DNA of 64,000 nt, from the NCBI RefSeq assembly GCF_035784015.1, contig NZ_JALKOW010000001.1. One strand, given 5' to 3'. Source of the stretch: Comamonas sp009360615 (GTDB lineage: Bacteria > Pseudomonadota > Gammaproteobacteria > Burkholderiales > Burkholderiaceae_C). Position numbers and translations under genes: made by a program. Every line of letters begins with the position of its first letter. The first letter of the stretch is position 1. Positions 36,041-44,547 of the stretch are shown here, piece after piece. The notes below the pieces were generated by a model. It ran no database searches. It was not told where the DNA came from and worked only from the letters and a program-made list of their open reading frames with translations.

Positions 36041-36361
36041 ATGCCCTACAAATTCAAATCGCGTGCCACGGCAGACCTCATCATGCTGGACGCCAATGGC
36101 CGCAAGCTGCTGGAAATCATCGGCAAGTCGCCAGACGAGATGCATGGCATCATCACCGTAGAGCAGATTCCGGCGGCCATTGCCGCGCTGGAGGCGGCTG
36201 CCGCCGAGGAGGCAGCCAGGCGCAAGCAGCCGGAAGACGACGCGCAGGACGACGATTCGGCGGCCGCGAGCCAGGACAGCGTGGCTCTGGGCCAGCGCAT
36301 CGTGCCTTTTGTCGACATGCTCAGGCGCAGCGCGGCCGATGGCAAGGAAGTGACCTGGTAA
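36041..36361 (+). CDS. DUF1840 protein
   Basis: Small protein of 106 residues of a family confined mainly to beta-proteobacteria. Marks are MPYKFKSRATADLIML, GKSPDEMHGIITVEQIPAAI and the closing FVDMLRRSAADGKEVTW. An acidic, low-complexity linker (about 60-80) separates the two halves. Function unknown. It follows the cyclopropane synthase gene after 12 bases, so the two are almost certainly cotranscribed. Confidence 0.9.
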   Translation: MPYKFKSRATADLIMLDANGRKLLEIIGKSPDEMHGIITVEQIPAAIAALEAAAAEEAARRKQPEDDAQDDDSAAASQDSVALGQRIVPFVDMLRRSAADGKEVTW

Positions 36362-36389
36362 GTCCAGCCGCCGCCATGCGGCTGCCCAG

Positions 36390-36420
36390 AAAAAAAGCCT
36401 GCAGATGCAGGCTTTTCTGT
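36390..36420. terminator. Bidirectional terminator
   Basis: Stem AAAAGCCTGC / GCAGGCTTTT with a 4-base loop between converging genes. It has a T run on both strands, longer on the minus strand (seven T). Confidence 0.88.
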
Positions 36421-36436
36421 TTTGGCTCGCGCCCTG

Positions 36437-37426
36437 TCAGTCGGCGTAGATGCCGGCGGCCTTGATAACCTTGCCCCACTTGGCGATTTCGGATTCCACA
36501 AACTTCTTGTGGCCGGCAGGGTTGGTGCGGTCATCCGTGGCAATCACGGCACCCAGGGCTTCCTGGCGCTTGATGAACTCGGGGTCCTTGAGCGACGCCT
36601 TCATGGCATCGTTGATCTTCTGCACCACATCGGCAGGCGTGCCCTTGGGGGCGTACAGACCGTGCCAGATGGTCACGTTGAAGTCCTTCAGGCCCAGGGA
36701 CTGCAGCGTGGGCAGGTCCTTGAGTGCAGGCGTGGTCAGCGGCTTGGCCGTGGTCACGGCATAGGCCTGAACCTTCTTGGCGGCAATCTGCGAAGTGGTG
36801 TTGGTGGTCTGGTCGCACAGCAGATCCACCTGGTTGCCCATCAGGTCGGCAATCGCAGGAGCCGCACCCTTGTAGGGCACAGGCGTCATATCCTGCTGCA
36901 GCGAGGCCTGGAACATCAGGCCGCACAGGTGAGAGGCCGAGCCCACGCCGGCATTGGCCAGATTCACCTTGCCCTGGTTCTTGCTGACCCAGTCCTTGAC
37001 TTCGGCGAAGTTCTTGGCGGGCAGGGTGGGGCGGCCAATCAGTGTCATGGGCACATCGTTGATGATGCCGGCGTACTCGAAGTCGTTGAGCACATTGAAG
37101 GACAGCTTGCGGTACAGCGTCGGGATGGTGGACATGCCGATATGTGTCAGCAGCAGCGTGTAGCCGTCATTGCGCGCACGTGCGGCCTTGGCCGTGCCAA
37201 TCGTGCTGCCCGCACCGTCGGCGTTGTCGATGACGATGGTGGCGTTGTTCAGTTGCTTGCGCATGGATTCGGCGAGGTCGCGTGCCACCTTGTCGGTGGG
37301 GCCGCCTGCCGTGAAAGGCACGATGATCGTGATCGTCTTGCCAGCGGCAGGGTAGCTGTCGGCATGGCTGCTGATGGCGGCGGTGGCGGCCAGAGCGATG
37401 GTGGCGATCTTGAAAATAGTTTTCAC
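36437..37426 (-). CDS. Bug/TctC-family periplasmic binding protein 2
   Basis: Binding protein of 329 residues. The signal peptide ends ISSHAD. Family marks are ITIIVPFTAGGPTDKVARDLAE, VIDNADGAGSTIGT, PVPYKGAAPAIADLMGNQVDLLCDQ and the closing KWGKVIKAAGIYAD. It is the second orphan Bug protein in the window and differs strongly from the first. It follows the ligase-Liv run on the same strand after 274 bases and could share its substrate, though its own promoter is likely. Confidence 0.9.
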   Translation of the reverse strand: MKTIFKIATIALAATAAISSHADSYPAAGKTITIIVPFTAGGPTDKVARDLAESMRKQLNNATIVIDNADGAGSTIGTAKAARARNDGYTLLLTHIGMSTIPTLYRKLSFNVLNDFEYAGIINDVPMTLIGRPTLPAKNFAEVKDWVSKNQGKVNLANAGVGSASHLCGLMFQASLQQDMTPVPYKGAAPAIADLMGNQVDLLCDQTTNTTSQIAAKKVQAYAVTTAKPLTTPALKDLPTLQSLGLKDFNVTIWHGLYAPKGTPADVVQKINDAMKASLKDPEFIKRQEALGAVIATDDRTNPAGHKKFVESEIAKWGKVIKAAGIYAD

Positions 37427-37700
37427 AGTGTCTCCCTAAAAATAATGTGCAAGCAGACCAGGACGGTTGACTTGTCGTGACGTAAAGCCGGATTCTAGGG
37501 AGCGCTAATCTGTGGGGTTTTTGTTATTTCCTAAGTGTTATCCCTTGATGGAGCAGGCGATCACATTGCATTTGCGCTAAAGCAAGCGGATGACATGTGG
37601 CTAATTGGCGACATCCGCCATGGCGTTCGCAGCGAGCCGCGTGCGTTGCACAAAAGTCCTGCCGGCCCGCAGAGCCGACTGTCAGCCGCTCTGCAGAGAT

Positions 37701-38948
37701 TCATCGGTAGGAGCGCGCGTCCTCGATCACCTTGCCGTCATTGGGCAGGCTGCCGGGGGCCACCATCTGTACTTCGCCGCGCAGCTTGGTGACCTCACGC
37801 ATGGCATCGATCACCTGCAAGGCAAAGCCCGGCGAGGTTTCCGTGGTCTCCACGAGCAGCTGCATCTGGTCGTTGGCCATCTCGCCCGTCACCACCAGTC
37901 TGGCCTTGACGATCTGCGGAAAGCGCTTGACCACTTCTGCCACCTGTTTGGCATGCACGAACATGCCGCGTACCTTGGTGGTCTGGTCGGCGCGGCCCAT
38001 CCAGCCCTTGATGCGGGCATTGGTGCGGCCCGTGGGACAGGTCCCCGGCAGATAGGCCGAGAGGTCGCCCGTACCGAAGCGGATCAGGGGATAGTCGGGG
38101 TTGAGCGTGGTGACGACCAGCTCGCCCACCTCGCCTTCGGCCACGGGGTCGCCGGTGCCGGGGCGCACGATCTCCACGATCACGCCTTCGTCCAGCACCA
38201 GGCCTTCGCGGGCGCTGGTTTCATAGGCAATCAGTCCCAGATCGGCGGTGCCGTAGCTCTGGTAGGCGTCAATGCCGTGTTCGCGCATCCATTGGCTGAG
38301 CGAGGGAGGGAAGGCCTCGCCGCTGACCATGGCCTTGGTCAGGCTGGGCAGCTTCACCCCCATCTCCTGGGCCTTTTCCACAATGATCTTGAGAAAACTG
38401 GGCGTGCCCACATAGGCGGCTGGCCGCAGATCGGCCATGGCCTGCACCTGCTGCTCGGTCTGGCCCGTGCCGCCTGCAAACACCGTGCAGCCCAGGGCCT
38501 GGGCTCCGGTCTCCATCATCGAGCCCGCAGGCACGAAGTGATAGCTGAAGCAGTTGTGCACCAGCTCGCCAGACCGGAATCCGGCAGCGTACATGGAGCG
38601 GGCCATGCGCCAGTAATCGGTGCGACGGCTTTCAGGTTCGTAGATGGGGCCGGGGCTGGCAAACAGTCTGGGCATGTCATGGCCCAGGCCAATGGCGTTG
38701 AAGCCTCCGAAGATCTGGCGCGGTCGCTGCGCAGCCTGGCGTTCCAGCAGTTCGCTCTTGCGGGTGACGGGCAGCTGGGCCAGTGCGCTGCGGTTCGTGA
38801 TGCTTGTCGCATCCACGCCCTTGAGGATCTCGGCAAACGCAGCCGAGCGCTGCTGGGCGTGTGCGATCTGCGCGGGCAATGCCGCCATCAGTGCCGCTTC
38901 GCGCTCATCAGGGCTGCGTATTTCCAGGGAGTCGTAGAAGTCACTCAT
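37701..38948 (-). CDS. PaaK-like acyl-CoA ligase
   Basis: Adenylate-forming ligase of 415 residues resembling phenylacetate-CoA ligase. ATG 38948 has AGGA upstream. Marks are VHNCFSYHFVPAGSMMETG (N-terminal domain), YVGTPSFLK, the adenylate-binding YQSYGTADLGLIAYE and the late RFGTGDLSAYL and GRADQTTKVRGMFVHAKQV hinge. PaaK-type enzymes make aryl-CoA thioesters from aromatic acids in the cytoplasm. It ends a same-strand run with a full Liv-type importer, so it should activate the imported acid or a product of it. Confidence 0.85.
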   Translation of the reverse strand: MSDFYDSLEIRSPDEREAALMAALPAQIAHAQQRSAAFAEILKGVDATSITNRSALAQLPVTRKSELLERQAAQRPRQIFGGFNAIGLGHDMPRLFASPGPIYEPESRRTDYWRMARSMYAAGFRSGELVHNCFSYHFVPAGSMMETGAQALGCTVFAGGTGQTEQQVQAMADLRPAAYVGTPSFLKIIVEKAQEMGVKLPSLTKAMVSGEAFPPSLSQWMREHGIDAYQSYGTADLGLIAYETSAREGLVLDEGVIVEIVRPGTGDPVAEGEVGELVVTTLNPDYPLIRFGTGDLSAYLPGTCPTGRTNARIKGWMGRADQTTKVRGMFVHAKQVAEVVKRFPQIVKARLVVTGEMANDQMQLLVETTETSPGFALQVIDAMREVTKLRGEVQMVAPGSLPNDGKVIEDARSYR

Positions 38949-39024
38949 GGCAAATCCTGTAGGGAAAATCTGCAAACAAAACGGAAAACAATGGGCGTTA
39001 GCTCTGAGAACTGACCTGCACCCA

Positions 39025-39108
39025 GCGAGAGACAGCGAGCAAGCGCCGCCGCGCAGCGAGGCTGTCGTCCCCCCTTGGGGGAAGCGGTGTAGCCGCTCAG
39101 GGGGTATC
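39025..39108. repeat. GC-rich repeat behind livF-like gene
   Basis: Downstream of the LivF-like stop (minus strand), the sequence reads ACCCCCTGAGCGGC, then a CCCCC-AA-GGGGG hairpin and GCTCGCTGTCTC. It shares parts with the elements at 40068 and 49486. Confidence 0.6.
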
Positions 39109-39110
39109 CG

Positions 39111-39950
39111 TTACGCCAGCCAGCGCTTGCGGCGCTTGTAGCTTTTCACGTCCTTGAAGCTCTTGCGCTCGCCGCCGCCCACGCCCAGGTAGAACTCCTT
39201 GACGTCCTCGTTGCTGGCCAGATCCCTGGCGGAGCCATCCATGACGATGCGTCCGCTCTCCATGATGTAGCCGTAGTCGGCATATTTGAGGGCCATGTTG
39301 GTGTTCTGCTCGGCCAGCAGGAAAGTGACTTTCTCCTTGCTGTTGAGGTCTTTGACGATGTGGAACACCTCATCCACGATCTGCGGTGCCAGCCCCATGG
39401 AGGGCTCATCGAGCAGCACCATGCGCGGGTTGCTCATCAGCGCCCGGCCGATGGCGCACATCTGCTGCTCGCCGCCCGAGGTGTAGGCGGCCTGGCTGGT
39501 GCGCCGGGTCTTGAGGCGCGGGAAGTAGTTGTAGACCTTCTCCAGATTGGCGGCAATCTCGCCCTTGTCGCTGCGGGTGTAGCTGCCGGTGAGCAGGTTT
39601 TCCTCGATCGTCAGGTGGGCAAAGCAGTGACGCCCTTCCATGACCTGTACCACGCCACGCTTGACGAGTTCAGCCGGCGAGAGGTTGGCGATCTGCTCGC
39701 CCTCCAGCGTGATGCCGCCTTTGGTGACTTCACCGCGCTCGCCCTTGAGCAGGTTGGAGATGGCGCGCAGCGTGGTGGTCTTGCCCGCGCCATTGCCGCC
39801 CAGCAGGGCCACGATGCTCTGGTGCGGCACTTGCAGCGAAACGCCCTTGAGCACCAGGATCACATGGTTGTAGATGACCTCGATGCCATTGACTTCCACC
39901 AGCGGCGTGGCCTGCGGGGACGTGGAGACTGTGTGCGCGTTATCGGTCAT
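39111..39950 (-). CDS. Liv-type ABC transporter ATPase, LivF-like
   Basis: ATPase of 279 residues. ATG 39950 is used, as the frame extends upstream without family character. Walker A is GGNGAGKTTT, the signature SGGEQQMCAIGRAL, Walker B MVLLDEPSMGLAP and the switch His position holds Gln in LAEQN, as usual for LivF. The C-terminal 35 residues are basic (YKRRKRW) and extend past the usual end. It pairs with the LivG-like ATPase of the same run. Confidence 0.9.
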   Translation of the reverse strand: MTDNAHTVSTSPQATPLVEVNGIEVIYNHVILVLKGVSLQVPHQSIVALLGGNGAGKTTTLRAISNLLKGERGEVTKGGITLEGEQIANLSPAELVKRGVVQVMEGRHCFAHLTIEENLLTGSYTRSDKGEIAANLEKVYNYFPRLKTRRTSQAAYTSGGEQQMCAIGRALMSNPRMVLLDEPSMGLAPQIVDEVFHIVKDLNSKEKVTFLLAEQNTNMALKYADYGYIMESGRIVMDGSARDLASNEDVKEFYLGVGGGERKSFKDVKSYKRRKRWLA

Positions 39951-40067
39951 GCGGTCACCTGGTAACTCAAAATAGATAGCTATATACGCTTTATGGGTCA
40001 GCGATTTAGGCTGATTTTTATCAATCCATTTGCGACGAGGCGAGCCTTGCGCCGAGGCATCATGCAA

Positions 40068-40158
40068 GGGCCGATGCCGGCCGCTCGCCCCGTTGCGGGG
40101 ATGGTGCCCCTCGGGCGCTCAGCGCCGCAGAGGGGCAAGGCGCGAGGCGCCTCAGGGG
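40068..40158. repeat. GC-rich repeat overlapping the livK-like stop
   Basis: On the minus strand it reads ACCCCCTGAGGCGCC, where TGA is the stop of the binding-protein gene, followed by GC-rich hairpins (CCCCTC / GAGGGG and CCCCG / CGGGG). It is related to the elements at 39025 and 49486. Confidence 0.6.
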
Positions 40159-41468
40159 GTGCAGGTCCTTACCTTGACGTTCTTTTCCTTGGCGTACTTG
40201 TCCGCGAACTCCTTGTAGAGCGGATCGACCATGGACTTGTCGGCCTGGTACCAGTCGGAGCTGACCTTGAACTTGGCGCCGTCCCAGGTGGCAATACGCG
40301 CCCAGTCGGCACCCAGGTGGTTGTCGCAGCTGGTCTTGAAGGGGCGGATGATCTTGCCGAAACCCAGCTCGTTCAGGCGCTCCTGCGTCAGGTTCAGGTT
40401 CTCCAGGCCCCAGCGCACCTGCTCGGGGGTCATGACCTTGCCCTTGCCGAACTTTTCCTGTGCGGTGCGGATGGCTTCGACCTGCAGCATGGAGATCACC
40501 ATGCCGCGGGTATGTGCCAGCTGACCCAGCTCCTTGGCGTCCTTGGCCGTACCCTGACCCTTGTCGTAGAGCATGGACTTGATGTCGCCATGCACCTTGT
40601 CGCTTTCGGCCGTGTTGTGGATGGTCACCGTGTTGTAGCCCTTGGCGCCGGCACCGATGTCCTTGACGTCATGGTCGGAGCCGCCCCACCACACGGCATA
40701 CATCTTCTCGCGCGGGTAGCCCGTGGCCTGCGCCTCACGCACGGCCGTGGGGGTCATCACGCCGGCAGACCACAGCAGCACATAGTCGGGGCGGCTCTGG
40801 CGAATCTGCAGCCAGGTGGATTTCTGCTCCACACCGGGCGCGGTCACAGGCAGCTTGATCAGCTCAAAGCCGTCCTTGGCAGCGCGCTTTTCCAGCAGCG
40901 GAATCGGTTCCTTGCCGTAAGGCGAGTCGTGATAGACGAGGGCAATCTTCTTGCCCTTGAGGCTGCCTTTTTCCTTCTTCAGGATGTCCTGCACGATGGA
41001 GTCGGCCGCAGTCCAGTAGTTGCCCAGCAGCGGGAAGTTCCACTCGAAGACCCTGCCGTCCACGGACTGGGACAGGCCATAGCCCGGGGTGACCACCGGC
41101 ACCTTGTCGCCAGGGGCCTTGTCGGTCACGGCAAAGGTGATGCCGGTGGACTGGGTGTCAAAGCCGGAGGCACCACCGTCCTTGTTCTTCAGGCGCTCGT
41201 AGCATTCCACGCCCTTGGCCGTGTCGTAGGCGGTTTCGCATTCCTCGAACTTGATCTTCACGCCGTTGATGCCGCCCTTGGCATTGACCAGCTTGAGGTA
41301 GTCCTGCTTGCCGTCCGCCCATGGAATCCCCAGGGGCGCGAACTGGCCCGTGCGATACACCAGCAGAGGCACAAACTGCTCCTGTGCCTGAGCGGCAGGC
41401 GAGGCCATCAGGGCTCCCATGCCCGCAGCAACAGCAGCGGCAGCAATCGCAACTTTCTTGAACATCAT
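40152..41468 (-). CDS. Liv-type ABC substrate-binding protein
   Basis: Periplasmic binding protein of 438 residues, long for the family. ATG 41468 follows AAGGAG; the signal peptide ends AAQAQ. Marks are VPLLVYRTGQFAPLGI, DGKQDYLKLVNAKGGINGVKI, DSPYGKEPIPLLE and YVLLWSAGVMTPTAVREAQ. It lies among Liv permease and ATPase genes and two acyl-CoA ligase genes, which points to a carboxylic acid as ligand, not an amino acid; homologous arrangements in beta-proteobacteria serve aromatic or other organic acids. A 260-base gap precedes it, and a hairpin there may set its level. Confidence 0.9.
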   Translation of the reverse strand: MMFKKVAIAAAAVAAGMGALMASPAAQAQEQFVPLLVYRTGQFAPLGIPWADGKQDYLKLVNAKGGINGVKIKFEECETAYDTAKGVECYERLKNKDGGASGFDTQSTGITFAVTDKAPGDKVPVVTPGYGLSQSVDGRVFEWNFPLLGNYWTAADSIVQDILKKEKGSLKGKKIALVYHDSPYGKEPIPLLEKRAAKDGFELIKLPVTAPGVEQKSTWLQIRQSRPDYVLLWSAGVMTPTAVREAQATGYPREKMYAVWWGGSDHDVKDIGAGAKGYNTVTIHNTAESDKVHGDIKSMLYDKGQGTAKDAKELGQLAHTRGMVISMLQVEAIRTAQEKFGKGKVMTPEQVRWGLENLNLTQERLNELGFGKIIRPFKTSCDNHLGADWARIATWDGAKFKVSSDWYQADKSMVDPLYKEFADKYAKEKNVKVRTCTP

Positions 41469-41728
41469 CGACGGTCTCCTTGGGTTGTATGGGACGCGGT
41501 CCCGGTTGCAGGCACTCTGCGGTGTCTTGAAGAAAAGAATACTGAGGTAGCTCAACGCTCCCTGATCCGGCATGACTCGCTTCGTGGCATCGCGCCAGGA
41601 GCGGGACCGGCCATGCCGCCCCGCAGCGAGGAGGTCGCCGGCTGCCTGCAAGCCCTCGCCCTCCGGAATAGGAGAGGGCATCGTGCATGGGCCGCAAGGC
41701 GCGCGGTGACCCGGGAGGTGTTTCATGC

Positions 41729-42793
41729 TCAATGCGGGAAGGGCCAGACACGCAGTTTCTGACGGGCCGTGGCCCAGAGCTTGGCCAATCCGTGGGGTTC
41801 CACAATCAGGAAGAACACGATGAGTGCACCAAAGATCATGTGCTCGAGATAGGTGGCCGTGGCCGTGGACAGCGGCAGGCCCAGCCAGTGGGGCACCTGG
41901 TTGAGCAGCAGCGGCAGCAGCACAAAGAAGGCGGCACCGAAGATGCTGCCCACGACAGAACCCAGGCCGCCGATGATGATCATGAAAAGCAGCTGCAGCG
42001 AACGGTCCAGGCTGAAGGCAGCGGGTTCCCAGGCGCCCAGGTGGACAAAGCCCCAGAGCGCACCGGCCACGCCGACGATGAAGCTGCTCACGGCGAAGGC
42101 CGAGAGCTTGGCGTAGGTGGGGCGGATGCCGATCACGGCCGCCGCCACGTCCATGTCGCGCATGGCCATCCATTCACGGCCGACCGAGCTGCGCACCAGA
42201 TTCTTGGCGGCCAGGCCGAGCAGACACAGGATGACCAGGCAGAGCAGGTATTTCTCCATGGGCGTGTCGATGGCCCAGCCCAGAATGGCCAGCGGCTTGG
42301 CGCTGACCGAGCCGGAAGAGGAGTTGTTCGTCACCCAGGCCGCACGGGTCGCAAGCCAGTCGACAAAGAACTGGGCAGCCAGCGTGGCCACGGCCAGGTA
42401 CAGGCCGCGGATGCGCAGGCTGGGCAGGCCGAACACCACGCCGAACACCATGGCCACCAGGCCGCCGCCGATCAGCGCCACCAGCAGGGGCATGCCTTCG
42501 ATGCGGGCCTGGAGGTTGTAGGCCGCATAGGCACCCACGGCCATGAAGGCGGCGGTGCCCAGCGAAATCTGGCCGCAGTAGCCGACCAGGATGTTGAGGC
42601 CCAGCGCCGCCAGCGACATGATGACAAAGGGGATCAGAATCGCCTGGAAGGTGTAGTCGCTGGCGATGAAAGGGATGGCCAGGAAGGCAAACGCCAGGAT
42701 CAGCAGGATGACCCAGCGGTCCTGCGCGACGCCGAAGATCTGCTGGTCTGCCGCATAGCTGGTCTTGAACTGGCCGTTTTCACGATAAAACAT
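41729..42793 (-). CDS. Liv-type ABC permease, LivM-like
   Basis: Permease of 354 residues with about nine hydrophobic helices and the LivM marks ALGLNILVGYCGQISLGTAAFMAVGAY and SFIVGVAGALWG. Residue 1 follows a strong GGAGGAG site. It pairs with the LivH-like permease encoded just upstream in transcription order, to form the membrane channel of the importer. Confidence 0.92.
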   Translation of the reverse strand: MFYRENGQFKTSYAADQQIFGVAQDRWVILLILAFAFLAIPFIASDYTFQAILIPFVIMSLAALGLNILVGYCGQISLGTAAFMAVGAYAAYNLQARIEGMPLLVALIGGGLVAMVFGVVFGLPSLRIRGLYLAVATLAAQFFVDWLATRAAWVTNNSSSGSVSAKPLAILGWAIDTPMEKYLLCLVILCLLGLAAKNLVRSSVGREWMAMRDMDVAAAVIGIRPTYAKLSAFAVSSFIVGVAGALWGFVHLGAWEPAAFSLDRSLQLLFMIIIGGLGSVVGSIFGAAFFVLLPLLLNQVPHWLGLPLSTATATYLEHMIFGALIVFFLIVEPHGLAKLWATARQKLRVWPFPH

Positions 42794-42810
42794 CTGTTGC
42801 TCCTCCGGCC

Positions 42811-43740
42811 TTAAACGCGGTCAATGATCTTGTCGCCGAACAGGCCCTGGGGCCGCACCAGCAGGAAGCAGAGGGCCAGGCCGTAGGCAAACCAGGTCTC
42901 GATGCCGCCGCCCACCATGGGGCCGATATAGACCTCGGAGAGCTTCTCGCCCACGCCGATGATCAGGCCGCCGATGATGGCCCCGGGCAGCGAGGTCAGG
43001 CCGCCCAGAATCACCACGGGCAGGGCCTTCAGGGCCACCAGCGACAGCGAATACTGAACGCCCAGCTTGCTGCCCCAGATGATGCCGACGACCAGAGCCA
43101 CGCCGCCGGCCACCGACCAGACGATGACCCAGATGCGCGACAGCGGAATGCCGATGGACTGCGCAGCCTGGTGATCGTCAGCCACGGCACGCAGGGCGCG
43201 CCCGGTCTTGGTCTTCTGAAAGAAGATGCTCAGGCAGATCACCAGGATGGCGGCGACGCAGGCGGCATACAGGTCTTCCAGGCTGATCATCACACCCCCC
43301 TGGAACAGGCCGTCCATGATGAAGACGGGATCCTTGGGCATGCCGACGTCGATCTTGTAGACCTCGCTGCCGAAGACCATGGGCCCCAGGCCGTCGAGCA
43401 GATAGGCGATGCCCAGCGTGGCCATCAGCAAGGTGATGGGCTCCTGGTTGACCAGATGGCGCAGGGCCAGCCGCTCTATCACCCAGGCCACGCCCACCAT
43501 CAGCGTCAGGGTGACGACGATGGCCAGCAGATTGCCGACGAGACCGGGCTCCATGCCCAGCCAGCCGGGAAGCCATTGCGAAAAGCGCGCCATGGCCAGG
43601 GCCGAAAACAGCACCATGGCGCCTTGCGCAAAGTTGAAAACGCCCGAGGCCTTGAAGATCAGCACGAAACCGATGGCGATCAGTGCGTACAGCGTGCCCA
43701 CCATGAGGCCGCCGAACAATGTCTCTAAGAAAAATCCCAT
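42811..43740 (-). CDS. Liv-type ABC permease, LivH-like
   Basis: Permease of 309 residues with about eight helices. LivH marks are ALIAIGFVLIFKASGVFNFAQGAMV at the N-terminus and ALKALPVVILGGLTSLPGAIIGGL near the end. It starts ten bases behind the LivG-like gene and ends 17 bases before the LivM-like gene in transcription order, so these genes are one operon. Confidence 0.92.
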   Translation of the reverse strand: MGFFLETLFGGLMVGTLYALIAIGFVLIFKASGVFNFAQGAMVLFSALAMARFSQWLPGWLGMEPGLVGNLLAIVVTLTLMVGVAWVIERLALRHLVNQEPITLLMATLGIAYLLDGLGPMVFGSEVYKIDVGMPKDPVFIMDGLFQGGVMISLEDLYAACVAAILVICLSIFFQKTKTGRALRAVADDHQAAQSIGIPLSRIWVIVWSVAGGVALVVGIIWGSKLGVQYSLSLVALKALPVVILGGLTSLPGAIIGGLIIGVGEKLSEVYIGPMVGGGIETWFAYGLALCFLLVRPQGLFGDKIIDRV

Positions 43741-43750
43741 GACTGCTCCT

Positions 43751-44536
43751 TCAGTGGCCAGCGCCCAGGTAGGCGCGGATCACGTCTTCGTTGTTGCGTA
43801 CTTCATCGGGAGCGCCGTCGCCGATCTTCTTGCCGTAGTCCAGCACCACGACACGGTCTGAGATGTCCATGACCACGCCCATATCGTGTTCGATGAGCAC
43901 GATGGTGGTGCCGAACTCTTCGTTCACATCGAGGATGAAGCGGCACATGTCCTGCTTCTCTTCCACGTTCATGCCGGCCATGGGCTCGTCCAGCAGCAGC
44001 ACCTGCGGCTCCATGGCCAGGGCCCGACCCAGATCCACGCGCTTTTGCAGGCCGTAGGGCAGCTGGCCCACAGGCGTCTTGCGATAGGCCTGGATCTCGA
44101 GGAAGTCGATGATGTGTTCGACGAACTCGCGGTGCTGCATCTCCTCGCGCTGCGCAGGGCCGATGCGCAGGGCCTGCAGGAGGATGTTGCTCCTGATCTT
44201 GAGATTGCGGCCGGTCATGATGTTGTCGATCACGCTCATGCCCTTGAACAGCGCCAGGTTCTGGAAGGTGCGTGCGACCCCCATCTCGGCCACCTGGCGG
44301 CTGTTCATGTGGCTGAAGGTCTGGCCGCGGAAGGTGATGGATCCCTCGGACGGCGTATAGACGCCGTTGATGCAGTTGAGCATGGAGCTCTTGCCGGCGC
44401 CGTTGGGGCCGATGATGGAGCGGATCTCGTGCTCTTTGACATTGAACGAGATATCGGTCAGGGCCTTGACGCCGCCAAAACGCAGGCTGATGTTCTTGAT
44501 ATCCAGGATCACGTCGCCGCTGGTTCTTGTAGTCAT
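43751..44536 (-). CDS. Liv-type ABC transporter ATPase, LivG-like
   Basis: ATPase of 261 residues. Walker A is GPNGAGKSS, the signature is LPYGLQKRVDLGRAL (the usual LSYG changed to LPYG), Walker B is VLLLDEPMAG and the switch His lies in LIEHDMGVV. It is followed by the LivH-like gene and preceded by the long acyl-CoA ligase gene after 11 bases. Confidence 0.92.
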   Translation of the reverse strand: MTTRTSGDVILDIKNISLRFGGVKALTDISFNVKEHEIRSIIGPNGAGKSSMLNCINGVYTPSEGSITFRGQTFSHMNSRQVAEMGVARTFQNLALFKGMSVIDNIMTGRNLKIRSNILLQALRIGPAQREEMQHREFVEHIIDFLEIQAYRKTPVGQLPYGLQKRVDLGRALAMEPQVLLLDEPMAGMNVEEKQDMCRFILDVNEEFGTTIVLIEHDMGVVMDISDRVVVLDYGKKIGDGAPDEVRNNEDVIRAYLGAGH

Positions 44537-44547
44537 GAAAATTCCTC